Origin: Clavelina lepadiformis | Taxonomy: Eukaryota; Chordata; Ascidiacea; Aplousobranchia; Clavelinidae | Direction of reading: 5' to 3' | Assembly (NCBI RefSeq): GCF_947623445.1 | Contig: NC_135241.1 | Location: 6,202,501 to 6,266,500, forward strand | Length of the DNA: 64,000 bases | Shown here: positions 36,537 to 48,716 of the stretch, in pieces | How positions within the stretch are numbered: the stretch's first letter is position 1 | Layout: every line of letters starts with the position of its first letter | Notes under the pieces: generated by a model | Database searches by the model: none | Told to the model about the DNA's origin: nothing | The model's input: only the letters and a program-made list of their open reading frames with translations | Made by a program: the position numbers and the translations under genes

Positions 36537-38519
36537 CTGCAAAATACATGGCAATAGTTTATTTCTGTCGTAAACACAACGCCTTGCAAAACACAGTTCA
36601 GGTCGGGGAAAAAAGTTAATGATTATGGCACCATTATCTTTCTTTGTTCAATATTCTGGATGTGTTTCGAAGAGCTTCCGAACGACGAATGGTTCCTCTT
36701 TCGTCTTTAGTGTAAAAAAATTAAAGCGTTTGATTAGCTATAGGCATGTTAACATTACTAAGTAGGCTATACTGTATAAACTTTCACATTGCATTTATAA
36801 TACTTTCATCGACATACAAATACAAAAAATGAGCTAATTGATGTTTTTCAAAAATTCAATAAATATAATTAATTAATTATAATAAACAATAGTATTTAAC
36901 ACACATAATTATCTCAAAATTTATTTCGTGAAGACACAGAATTTAATCATAATTTGCAGAAGTCACTGTAGAACAATAAAATCAAACCGCTTAGAAAAAG
37001 ATGATGTTTTTTAAACCTTTGTAAAAATTTATTAACCTTGTAGTTGCTAGAAATATTCTTATTTTATTTTAGGCAAAATGTGCAAACGTTATTATCGATA
37101 GGCTACCACCAACCGGCACTGGGCTGTCGATTGATGTGCATTGCCATAAAAAGTTAACAAGAAAAGTAAAAATTTTAATGTTTAACATTTCTTGCAATTT
37201 ATACCATATATAATCAAGCTCTTGATGCGATTGTGAGTAAATTTCTGCAAAGAGGAAAGCGAAAACCATAAAAAGTATGGAAATGTGACTAATTCACTGT
37301 AAGTAGAGTCTAGTTTACACAGCAGTTAGCACGCTGTTAAAATTAAGTGGTTTGGTAAGGAGAATATGGCTACACGCAAAAGTTATTGTGTTATAGTTTA
37401 TAGGGCTTAAAAGTTAACAAGAACGGGTCTACAAAAAATAGTCTGAAACGTACCATTTTTCCTGACCGAATCGTGACAGCCTAAAGGATATTTCGTTTTA
37501 CGTATACAGGAATTGCACCTAAAAGCAAAAAATCCTTTCTGACCCTACAGTCTCAAAAACAATTATGTCAGTCCCTAGGGTTAGATCACTTACTGTTATT
37601 TGTCAAATGGTTTTGTAAAAACTAATGAAATGGCAAACCAGGATTCTGGTTCTGGTTTGGTTAATAATGATATTGTGAGATCCATTGTACTGAAATCTTT
37701 CGACCGTTTATAAATGCACAGAAATGCAAAACTAACGATAAAATAAAGAGATTTCTCCTTTGAAAACTTTTCCGTTTAAAAGTGTTGCACTTTCAAAGCT
37801 GCTAGAAAAACAGCGAAAATTGCCAGACAGAATTTATGTTACAATTACTTTTGGATTGTTAAAACTGCAACTTCAATCAATGTTTCAATCTGCATGAAAG
37901 ATTCGAGGTTTCTGCCAACTCCGAGTTCGTATCACAACTATGTGCTAGCTTACTATCTGATATAAGCTTTATTATATATTAAGTCCACTAGACATGGTGG
38001 TCAAATTATACCTTCTGAGGAATATACTATGAAAGCAATAGTTTTAGGATTACGGTAGCTGCATGAAATTACGATAAATCAATGTTAACTATACCCTGTA
38101 AATTCCATACTGCTTATGGCGCTATGACTAGCATAGAAATTTCACCACAACACAATTCTAAGGTGCTCCCGTTTAGTGAAAGGCAGTTGTGTCAGTCTAG
38201 TACCCTGCTTGCTGTGTCATCACTTCTTTTGTTATCTTTCACATTGAACAATTAACGGATGTAAACATAATGCTTTTTGCAGACGGTCTTTATTCATAGC
38301 AGAACGTACATTTGTTAACATCTGCATAAATCTTCAGGTGCTCGGCAAGAACGCTGAGTATTCAGTTTTGTTGATTTTTCCATGGGTCAGAAAATATTAA
38401 AACTAGGCTACCAACACATATCAGTCAAGTGGGAAACAGAAAGTTTCTTACACAAAGTTTTAATCCAGGAGAGACAATATTCATCTGGTGATTGCTGGTT
38501 TTACTTTTTAACTTCTTAA

Positions 38520-39070
38520 CTTTTTAAACGCATTATTTTCTCAATAATTTTTGCAAATAAAAGTAGTTAGTATTGTGCTTTACGGTACTTTGGGTTCTTT
38601 GTCGTCAATGGCTTATTGGATCTGCGCTTACAGTATCGGGCACTGCGTTTTCAACACAAAAAATAAGGTGCATATAAAAGTCTAATATGCAACATTTTAT
38701 GAAAGCGCTCATAACAACATTGTTAGTCAGTTAAACGCTTACTTTTGCTTGCTCATTATGTTAGGTAAAGGTTTCCTTTGTGTACTAACCATGAAATCGA
38801 CAGAAATTGGCGTTACCGAGTTTGAGTTTTTCGACATTGAGTTATATTTTAGGGTGAATTGATAGAAACCGAGATTGGGCTGGGTGCTCGTATGAGTACT
38901 TTCATTCCAGCAAAAATAACATTTACTTCATTAACCAGATTCCAAGCGCCTTCGTGCGCAAGTTGAACTCAAACTTTCAATATCTTCGAGATTGTTCTTT
39001 CTATATCTTCCTAGATTTGCTGTCACAATTTGTCAAGAGTTTTGTATTCTTGTTTTGTCAATCTTTTCTT
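38520..39070 (-). pseudogene. Dead partial copy of the array gene
   Basis: Collinear with gene A 34980-35510. It holds degenerate versions of the acidic EETSDEEP exon (38530-38690) and of the STNSDSEP exon (38940-39060). The second has an in-frame TAG after about ten codons, and the first has lost its frame. It shows a fourth array copy once existed. Confidence 0.6.
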
Positions 39071-39346
39071 GAATGGATCAGGGTACAACTTGTTTTGGCC
39101 TGCTTTTCCTGCAAATTAAGTTATAGCGAAACTTCTTCGATATCATCATTACGTCCGTTGCCCTAGTAGATATCTCCAACATCCTTTGCTTGCAAGCAAT
39201 ATGAGGAAATGTTATAGAAATTTTATGCTTGTAAGTTTGTATTCTTTGAAACCGTTTATGTTTTATACTCATTGAATTATAAAGAAAGTTATATATGTAT
39301 ATATATATGCATATATCAATAAAACCAAACCGTGGCTTGCTTAACC

Positions 39347-39860
39347 CTATTTTAACTAGGCTTGGCCTCTCCCGCACACAGTCACAGCAAAACGTGGCGT
39401 ACAGTTGTATTGTTTGCTGTAGAAACTTGAAATTTGGTGACTTTTCCTAAAAAATGTTCAGCTATCTGTCCATGTTTGTTTGATAAAGTTGGATTTTGTA
39501 ATTTATGAGATATTGTGATATTTTCATAATTTTGCTCTCTCTCCGCATTGAAGCGTATTACTCATTTACGCACCACTAACTCGACTAAGTATTCTCTTGC
39601 GTTCTCTTCTCGCGGTCAGCTGGTTTTCCTCACAGCGGGGGCGCGGCGTAACAAGAAGAATTTATAGAAATGTGTCACTTTTAGAAATACTTAATTTACA
39701 CTAAATTCACTTTCTTTAGTTTTACAATTATGATGTATACAGGAAGCCAGATGATTTTTCTACTAATCTGTAAAAATCCGATCAGTTTACGACGTATAGT
39801 TTTCTAGTAATTAACGATTGAAAATGTATGTGCGGGGTCGGCCACACCTAGTTAAAATAG
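39347..39860. mobile_element. 514-bp TIR MITE
   Basis: The ends are CTATTTTAACTAGG on the left and its reverse complement on the right, continuing into a less exact GGCC...CCCGCACA inverted match. No open frame was found. Confidence 0.6.
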
Positions 39861-40540
39861 TAAAGTCGCGAGCCTGGTTAGTATAGGGGGAAGAAAGCTT
39901 GGCGTTGAATTAATTATTCCTTTGTCATTTATACCTGTAATATAGATAAGACGTTTTAGTCGCAATCAACAAGCTATGTGTTATCTGGTGTGATAATTTA
40001 AAACAGCAGCATATTATGTACAAATTAATGTATCAACTGAATATCTTTTATTTAAAAGATAAAATGTATAAAACATAAAAGTAACAATAGGCTAAATTCG
40101 ATTTCTTTCCTCGTTTTTTTTTCTTTGAAACCAACGTGTTTCAATTTTTTAAATGTTGTGTCGTCAATTGTCATGAAAATTGTTTTTTGGAGTTTAAAAT
40201 GTAATTATATTTAAAGAAATTGCTAAAACCGGTCAAAATATAGGTACGCAAATGCAATTTAAACTCTCAGAAATATTCGGTCGCATTGTGCATTATCGGA
40301 ATACGGAACTCACTGGCACTGGCACTGACCCTGAGAAGTTATTTTAGCAACAGTTTTACAAAACATGAGTAGAAAAAAAGTGATCAATTAGAACAAAGGC
40401 AGAAAACTAACGTAAATGGCGGTCTCCACACTTATAGGTATTATATAACATATAGCCTAACGTATAGCCTAACAGAAGACCATTAATTTTTCTATCAAGT
40501 AATTTTATTCTGTGCATGTTAAACGCAAATTATTTATGAA

Positions 40541-41025
40541 AGACGACTGAAACTTAGACATGTAGGATACTGCGCACCTGAACTTCCTAGTAGTACTGAA
40601 CTCACATCAGTAAGATCGGTAGGCTCCGCTATCTTGAATTTAGTTTTAACAACAAACCTGCAGTCGTTGTTGTGTCATATACGAACAAACACGACTAATG
40701 GATTTAACTGCAATTACAACGGTATAAATTTGATCTAAATATTAATAAGCTCACTATTAAGCCCAGTATAGCTCATCAATAAAAAAACTGTTGGAAGACC
40801 GAGAATTTTAGGTTTTTCATCAGTTTTTCAGTGCTATAAAAAACATCTTTCTCAGCTTTCTACAGTAAAATCGCACAGATGCACAAAGTGACTGACTTTA
40901 CAAGTCCCCGTCACGAATGTTTTATTGATTGTCTGCACATCGCATAAAACAAAACTCAGGTGCTGAAGATATAGTTTATATGCATTTCGCTCATTCTATA
41001 AACATTACTGAATAAAGCCAGATAA
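40541..41025 (+). pseudogene. Decayed duplicate of the last SLC30A6 exon
   Basis: Aligns collinearly with 28265-28750. Shared runs include GCACCTG.AATTCCTAGTAGT, GCTATCTTG, AACAAACCTGC, GACTTTACAAG and the terminal AATAAA region. Stops and indels (TGA within the first codons) break the frame. The upstream exons are not present. It lies about 570 bp from the end of gene B, mirroring the intact SLC30A6 end beside gene A. Confidence 0.85.
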
Positions 41026-41597
41026 GCTTTGCAGACGCAGTAAACTTATCGTAAAAATGGGTAACAATGAAAAGCAAATTTTAACCAACTAGCAAATCTT
41101 TCCCATATACTGTACAATACAATACTGTACACAATACTGTTTACTGTTTATAATACTGTATCTTGTAGAAAGAAATTGGCAAACCAAACGTTTTTACCTT
41201 TCTTTAAACCAAAGCCTATAAACTAACGTCTTTATTGTGTAACTTTCTTTTGACCCGAATTTCTTCATATTTTTACTGGTAAGTCAGTGTAATGTGCTTT
41301 TGAATTGCGCACAATTACCACGTTTTTTTCATAAGCAAGAACATTGGTTTTCATTTTAATTTTAAGTAACTTTTGAAAACTGTTGCTGACTGGGAATTGA
41401 ACCACTTTTTGTGTAGAAATGTTAAGATCTGCAAAGAATTTTTAACGCACGACAACAATGATAATAATTTTTAGCATAAGTTTATAGCATTACGCAAAGC
41501 TACATTTAGAAGAACGAGCGGAAGCTATGATTCATACGCTGTACAAACACAAGAGCAACACCCAACCATTTGCCCAGTTACACTTCGGTATCATTTG

Positions 41598-44500
41598 TCA
41601 AACCGTGTTCTCCTGATGTAAAGACTGCATTTCCATTGCTTCTTCTTTGTAGCTGGTGCCATTCGTTTGGCCAGTGTATGAAGACCGTGTCAGAATCGGC
41701 CAACTTAGAATTCGACCTTTAAGTTTCTTCCAGTTTCCCACATTTGGCCGATATGAGGGCAGCGTCTGACTGTGTGGATGACATTCAATCTTTTTCTTGT
41801 GACTGTAAGGTAGCCCTGCATTCCACCATGGCATAGAATGAAAGTTTGAAGCTATCTCAAAATTATGGTGACCATTGTGAATTGCACTCATATGTTAAAT
41901 TTATTGTATGTTAATCTTTATCAATTAATCTATTTGTATCCACTTCAGTTTATAAGTGTTTTTGAGTAATTTGTAATATTTTTGTATAGCTTCAGCATAT
42001 GCAGACGCAATTGCTGTAAAAAAGGCAAAGCTTTAACAACAAACTAATTCAAATGTAGGCTTACCGTTAATTGTACAGGATTTCGTTTTATTCGCAATAG
42101 GTCGTAAATCTTCTTTGCTCTCGAAATGATTGTCGTTGAATTGTAAAGAACCGGATAAACAGCTCTCTCTACGCTCCATTTTAGCTGTATGAAGTCACAT
42201 GTTACAATGTATAAACGAGCCCAACTCGGTTCCACCCGCAAGTTGAATAATTTTTTGAGACCAGCTTGTGTAAAAAACTACCTTTGTCAAGTGCACGCAC
42301 ACCAAGTGACTTGACTCTTATTTTAAGGTTATGAAAATATTAGAATTTATTGTACAAGTAAATGTCACAAACTTATACTTAGATTTTTTACCCAATAACT
42401 ATCCACATAATAAGAAAATAGTTGAAAAAAGTAAAAAAGTAAATGTACGTACGAAAAAAAGTGCTGATGCAAAAAGTATCTTTTTTTGTTTATTAAACCC
42501 ATTCAGTGATGGGATTCAAGGGTTTTGCGTGGATTTGGCAAACGCAGTATTCTTAATTTAGCCGGTGTTTAGGCGAAGTTGATCTCAATGTTTATTACCT
42601 CATATGTAGGCCTGCACTGTGATCGTCGTTTGCAAAATAATGTTAGAGAATACCTCTTTGGGTAAAGTAGATATTTTAAAATATTTATGCTCTATTTGAA
42701 AATAACCGTCATAATTTGTTTCAAATTCATTTAGTTTAATGCAACCCATTCTTTATCATGGAATTTGAATTAAGGAAAGTTATTGAACCCAGTTGCATTG
42801 ACTACAAGTTAGAGTCGTCAAAAATTTACCACATGTATCAACCACTGAAGATACAGCTGACGATATTGGGACGTCATCACGCGATACGGTATAGATAGAT
42901 ACGCTATTAGTCTATCGGAGCTTGAACGAAATGGAAATTCTTCTATAACAGACGTCAATGATTTTAATACTTTGTGAAAGGTCAGTATATCGAAAGATAT
43001 ACCGGTAACCATTCATTGTAGAGAAAGTGGGCATGGTTTCGGGGCAAGTAAGTTTGTTGTGATTTTGCATTTTGTATGACTCTTGCATAGAGACTGCAAA
43101 CTTTTTAGCCATATATCATGGTTTAACGCACTTTGGTTCTAAGTGCCGATATAGAAAGTCGTATAGACTTATCACTGTACTTGGAAAAAAGTGCATTTAA
43201 TCGTGTTTTCGAAACGGTCGCTGATCGAATCGCAAGATGTGCTAGAAAATAGCTGTTTTTCTCATTTTGGTAGCAGCTTTGGGCATCAGTGGAGTTTCAC
43301 ATCTTGGCATTAGTTAGTTATAAGCAATTGTTAGTCATTCTGGTATAGGGCTAAAAATGCATTGCTCTTTTTGAATGTATAAATGGTCACCCTACCATCA
43401 AACAAATCGTTTTTAGTTAGTTTCAAGATTTGTCATTTATACCTGCGTCTTGATGACAATCATTCCCGTTGTTTTCTTGTGGCAAATCGTTAGCAGGATT
43501 GTTGTATGGCACATCTCGGTTTCTATATCGTTGTTCTTCTAGAAACGGCATTGTATGGTCAAGCAATAAATGTTGTTTGTAGCTTGCCACTAGTTCTATA
43601 ACTTATTTTGTATAAATTAAGTTATGCGTTTTCACTTTTTCCCGGAATTTCTCAGGGTGAGTTAATACAGAAATTTATTGCAAGCAGGAAATTCTGCTTT
43701 TGTTTAATGCACTTGAGCTATCTGTTTCATTGGGAAAAAGAGCATTAGTTGAAACTGATACGTGTACACATGTACACATTCTTCTGTAAAGTTGCGTGTT
43801 TACCTTCAATGTCGTTTTTCACGTCAGAGATGCAACTTTGAAGAACTAAGGATTCTGCCTCAGCATGACCGTCGGAAAATGTGTTCATGTCTGCCATGTG
43901 TTCTGAATACAATATAGCTTATAGACACAAGCAAACTTTAGAAGGGTAGCCTAACCATAATTCCATCAAAGAAATAAGATCTACACAGAACAAAATCATA
44001 GAGCTATTGGACTTGGAGTTCATTTGAAAAAATTAAAAAGATAACAATTCAAAGGATGTTAAGACTTTTCTTTATTAAAACGAGAGGCAAAAACAAGTTG
44101 GCCTTAAATCAAAGAGTAATTGTCAATAAATACAGTATACTGGTGAAAGGATTTGTACTAATATGTATAGTGGTTGTGCAGTTATTGCTATAATTAAGTG
44201 GCAAAAAACGCAAATTCTTGGCTTATATATGACATAGATGGCGGTTCTTATTACGTCATAATAAAAGACACGATAGTATGACTGTTAATTGGAGCAACTA
44301 GGAATGAAGTGATTCCGGCGACAGACAAGTAAATAATAATAGGTATAGTTATAGCGTAGCTAATTGTATAACTGGAATATTTTACGTTAAATGTGCCTAA
44401 ACTAGCTTACCGTTGGTATATTTTTGCTGGTTGATGTGGCTGCTAACCTACAGTGCAGTCTTGGCTGTTGGCTTTAGCCAAGTCCGGTACCGGTAACTAC

Positions 44501-47500
44501 GGTAACAAGAAGAATGCATTACCAATTTATGTACTGCCATCTGTGACATTCCTTAGCTGAAAATAAACATTCTCTGCTACTAATCACCTTCTCATGGAGA
44601 CCTATTCCATCCAAAACGCGTTAGCTACCCTACCATACCTAATAAAAACTCCCTGTCATAAAGCACATCGTTTTGACATTGTGACGCCACCAATTCTTCA
44701 TATTTGGAGGCCAAATTTGCCATACAATTTTGGCAATTACAGCTTAACCACTGCATATTATATTAAAAATCCTTTCACCAGTATGTTTACTGACAACTAC
44801 TCTTTGATTGAATGCCAACTTGTTTTTGGATTTGTCCCTCACTTTAACGAAACCATTCAAGTCAATTATGAACTTATTTCTATCAGATGGCAGATATTAT
44901 AAGTCTCCCTGAAATAGTGGTTTTACTCTTTGTGGCCAGTTACTAGACCAAGAGGGAACTTGACTCCCTAAAAAGTATATGTCCCCTAAAAGGAGAAATT
45001 TTGTCCTGCATCGTTCAAAAGTAATGTATTTGCATTAGTTGTCGTTGGGCTCCCGTGAAAAAGTCTTCATTTTCTCTTGTTCCTCAAGCAAGTTATGGTT
45101 CTGACAAGTACCCAATACATTTCCAAAATTTTTGTATATACAACATATCCTGGAATGCATTAACTGATGAAGAAATGCGTTATATAGCAACTTTACACTC
45201 CATCCCATTGTCCTAGGTTGCCCACCTGGATCTGCAAGGTTATTGCTCATGTTATCCTCTTCAAACGAGTCGTTAGCCGTTGTGTTATGTCGTTCACCTT
45301 GATTCCTGTTTGGGTGATCTAAATAAACCGTTTTTACATAGTGTGAATATTGGCTGTCAAAGTGTCATTCTGCTTAACATACTTCGTGTACAATTTATTT
45401 GAGATACTGTTGTTATTCTGCATATGTCTACACATGTTTCTATCACAATGCAAAATGAGCATCAAACTGTTTTTTATTTGCAAAGTTAAATTTTTAATGA
45501 TTCTTATACCTCCAAAAGCTGTGTTGGGCGTCATACACACATTGTTTGTTATGTAATATGTGGAATTATTGTTGCCCACGTGTCCAATGCTACAGTTTTG
45601 AATTTCATAAACGTTTGCGTTGCTTTCATTTGAATTACTCGCTGTTGGCATTTGAGCTTCAGGTCTTTCAGCTGAAATATAAGTCGGTCTTTGTCAACAA
45701 AGGAGTAATTTTATTGGAAGAACCAAACATTAACCACCTTACGAACCAACATAAGATTGAGCATTTCTTTTAATTACAATGTACAGCATGATATCTTTAA
45801 CGGAATTGTACATTGAAAAAGCAAACAAAACATTCATGTTTTATTAAACCAAATTCAAAATTGGCTACAACTAAAACACAGGTTCTAATTACCATTGTGT
45901 TGATCTATCTCCGGCCTTTGCTCAAAATTCCCATTTTCATTTTCAAACTCTGCATCTTAAAATAGAAATGTTGTGAGCATTGAACAGGCACTTACTGAAC
46001 GCATTATTTTTACAGTGATTTTTGCAAATAAAATAATTTACTATCGTTTCCAGGTGCTTCTGACTCTTCATCAGAGGTTTCTTCTATTGGACCTGAGCTT
46101 GTATTATTCGAATTATCAGGCACTGCATCTTCAATACAAATAACTAAGTGCATAAAAATCTTGTATTCAACACTTCATACAAGTGTATGTACAACATTGT
46201 TATGTTATCCAAATGAAAGTTTGTTTTTGCTTTTCCATTTTCTCTTTGATAAAGATTCTCTTTAACTTAACCCTATATATACCTTTGGGTGTACATTATA
46301 AAGGTGTACGTACAACATTGTTAAAACGTTAAGAGTTTCTCTTTACTTTTTCATTATGTTAGAATTAGATGAAGGTACTCTTTGAGCTGGGAATCTACAG
46401 CATAAAATTGCTATGCAGGGATTAGGGGAGACCGGGGCTAGTTGGAAAACGGGGTTAGTTGAAAAATCGATGTTTTACTATTCTCCGAACATCTTTGTAA
46501 ATCTTTACTGCCCTTTAGTGATTGACAACGATGTTATCTATTTGCCATGTTAATTTTATTGGTCTAAGAGCAGAAGCAGAAGAGTGGCACACGTTTTTCT
46601 GTTTTTTTTACTTTGAACTAAAAATCGAGATTGTTGGTAAATTTCGTGTAACATAGTGCTTTAGAGAGATAAGTGAAAGTTCATTAGTCTATATTGATCG
46701 TAGGTGGCATGGTACCAGAAAAGGCAGAGTCAATTAAATTACCTGGTTTAGTGGCTACATAAAAAGTAATTTTTCTCTCCCATGTGCATACGGGGTTAGT
46801 TGGAAAATTTTGAATGGGGTTAGTTGGAAAGTAAGACAATGCCAAAAAGCATGGCATTGTCTTACACTCATTTCCACCCCATTGCTCTCATAAGCTGCAG
46901 CCGCTAGATAGGGCTGTTTATGGGCCTTTCAAGCGTTATTACAACAGCGCTTGTGACTGCTGGATGAAAGAAAATCGAGGAACAAGAATAACTATTTATG
47001 ACATCCCTGATATGGTAGGGAGAAGTTTCCCCAGAGCATTCACACCAGTAAACATAAAAATTTGTAAATGCTTGATAAATGCTTCAAAGTCTGACTCTGA
47101 CAAAGCACCGCCGCCACTCTTATCCGATGAAGAGGACTACTCAGACGGGAGTACAACAGACGATGAAGAAATGACAGAGGTTTTTCAACCAAATGACATT
47201 AAAGAAGGTGAATTTGCACTGGTCAAATTTTCTGCAAGAAAAAGTGTGCAGTACTACGTCGGAGATGTAAGTGATGTTTTTGAAGATGGGGACATAACCT
47301 TCAAATTTTTGAAGCGCTCCAATCACTTTAAATTAGCGAATGAGCGCCCCTAGTTTATTTTTCCTATGGACACTGACGAATCGGAATTCACTCAAAATTT
47401 AAAAGACATTGTATTCAAATTTCCTGTTCCTTTCAACAGAAGAGGAACGAAACGCTGTCAGCAGAACTTTATCTTCCCTGTTGACTTGTCGGGCTACAAT

Positions 47501-48052
47501 CCACAATAGATTGATTGACATTCAAAGAACAGACACTTTTGAATACTGTATATAACAAATCGATGTATTTTCCAACTAACCCCGTGTGGTTTTCCAACAA
47601 GCCCCGGCGTCGAGGTTAGTTGGAAAACGTGACTGATGTCTGAAAAAATTAAAGTTTGTGCGTAAACCTGTAACAATTTCTGTTCAGTCTTTTGTAATAA
47701 GTTGTAGATCATCGTAGTCATTATGCCAGACTAGATAAAGATTTCGAAGATCATTCTGAATTTTGGTGGTTTAAATTTTCCTAAAAATTTTTCCAACTAA
47801 CCCCGGTCTCCCCTAAGTTTATTAATTTAAAGTTAGTTTTAAGTGAACTGTTACCAGTTAGGTTAAATTGGATTGGATTAGCTGAGTGCTCGTTTGAGTG
47901 CTTTTTTAACAAACAGAAAATATATAGAATATAGCGTTTATATAACGTTTACCAGATTCCAAGCGACTTTTTGCTTGAATTAAGCTCGCTTTTTCCTGAT
48001 CTTCGAGCTTGTCATCCACCCTTACTGATTCGCTGTCACTGTTTGTCGACAT
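41598..48052 (-). CDS. Array gene B: unrecognised modular low-complexity protein with RHIM-like exon
   Basis: Proposed exons: 48052-47953, 46128-46042, 45955-45893, 45671-45510, 45318-45226, 43902-43804, 43538-43443, 42184-42065, 41815-41598. All borders are phase 1; the sum is 346 codons (345 residues). The start MSTNSDSESV at 48052 is one of several in-frame ATGs; MRRSKKARKQK at 48085 would add a basic stretch. The product has an acidic linker (EETSDEESEAPG), then NENGNFEQRPEIDQ. The RHIM-like exon follows (IGHVGNNN, 112-119), then Asn-rich linkers (NRNQGERHNTTAND). The tail is basic and contains SQTLPS, shared with gene A. An alternative last exon (43721-43675) ends SRISCLQ and stop. The counterpart of gene A exon 30407-30264 (about 42985-42826) is frameshifted, so I left it out. 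Expression is unknown. Confidence 0.5.
44088..44828. mobile_element. 741-bp TIR MITE, copy in gene B
   Basis: Inverted ends of about 60 bp: CAAAAACAAGTTGGC, then ATCAAAGAGTARTTGTCA and ACTGGTGAAAGGATTT, each with an inverted partner at 44765-44828. Close relative of the copy at 56148-56901 and more distant from 10624-11098. It holds no transposase and lies in an intron of gene B. Confidence 0.75.
45415..46279. repeat. Recent segmental duplicate, gene B copy
   Basis: Partner of 34382-35250. One visible coding difference is an extra Asn codon in the acidic exon of gene A. Confidence 0.85.
46425..47813 (+). mobile_element. pogo-like transposon, internally deleted
   Basis: Terminal inverted repeats of about 25 bp, GGGGAGACCGGGGCTAGTTG at the left and in complement at the right, flanked by TA on both sides. 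GGGGTTAGTTGGAAA recurs inside near both ends. Length is 1389 bp. It holds the 3' part of a transposase gene and sits between exons 1 and 2 of gene B. Confidence 0.85.
46862..47353 (+). pseudogene. pogo-type DDE transposase, C-terminal fragment
   Basis: The frame reads FPPHCSHKLQPLDRAVYGPF and then KRYYNSACDCWMKENRG and ITIYDIPDMVGRSFPRAFTP, ending in an acidic tail and stop. HKLQPLD is the block with the third catalytic Asp of pogo/Tigger/jerky transposases. The DNA-binding half and the first two Asp motifs are absent. A perfect 13-bp hairpin (TAAGACAATGCCA with its complement, about 46833-46865) marks the likely deletion junction. Confidence 0.75.
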
Positions 48053-48716
48053 TTTTTGTTTCCTTGCTTTTTTCGATCGCCTCATAAATGGGTTACAGCC
48101 GCTTGCTTTAGCATGCTTTTTCTGCAGTTTTTTCACAAATGTCATCAATGTCATCAACACAATTTTGACTATTTTGGATATATGCAACGCTGTTGCTTGC
48201 AAGCAATACGAGTAAATATTATAGATGGTTATACAGTAAATATTAGATGCCTGTAAAGATATTAGATCTTTATGACAAAACCTTGTAACTAGCTGGTTTG
48301 GTGGAAATGACTTGAGAAGAGAAACTTGGTGTTGATTCAGACCTTCGCCTCTTATCTTAAAGATAAAATATAGTTCTTAATCAAGGGTAAGTTTGCTTCT
48401 GGGAATAAATTTCACCTAACCAAGTGGTAAATTTTCTGATTTAGGCTAATACTTCCAAATAACAAATCCAACAAAAAATGAGTTGGAAATGTCATAACAT
48501 GTTATTATAGTCATGCCGTTAAACGACAAAAAAACCAAGCCAGTTTTTACTTAAAGGTTTGCATTGTTTTATCAAGTTTATCCTTCTGAAGGTATGTAAT
48601 CTGAAACAATAGAAATAAATGTCTATTTTGTGTGTGAGGAGAAAGGATTTGCTGTTGAAAGTTTGCATTAGGGTAAATAAGATAAAATTAAGTCAAGAAC
48701 CATATACAGTGAGACC

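Larger units (their letters stand above)
36537..41597. other. Spacer between gene A and gene B
   Basis: Contents that I can support are a dead partial array copy (38520-39070), a TIR MITE (39347-39860) and a decayed SLC30A6 exon (40541-41025). Sequence just upstream of gene A (36600-37950) is recognisably related to that upstream of gene C (57240-58200), for example GTTTAAAAGTGTTGCA in both. The promoter was therefore duplicated with the gene. Confidence 0.5.

Noticed and set aside
39078..39377. 99-residue minus-strand frame
   Set aside because: It crosses a (TA)n run and the end of a MITE and lies over the dead array exon.
45415..46279. CRISPR-like or retroviral repeat explanation for the A/B identity
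   Set aside because: The identity is one continuous exon-intron block, without spacers, terminal repeats or pol/gag motifs.
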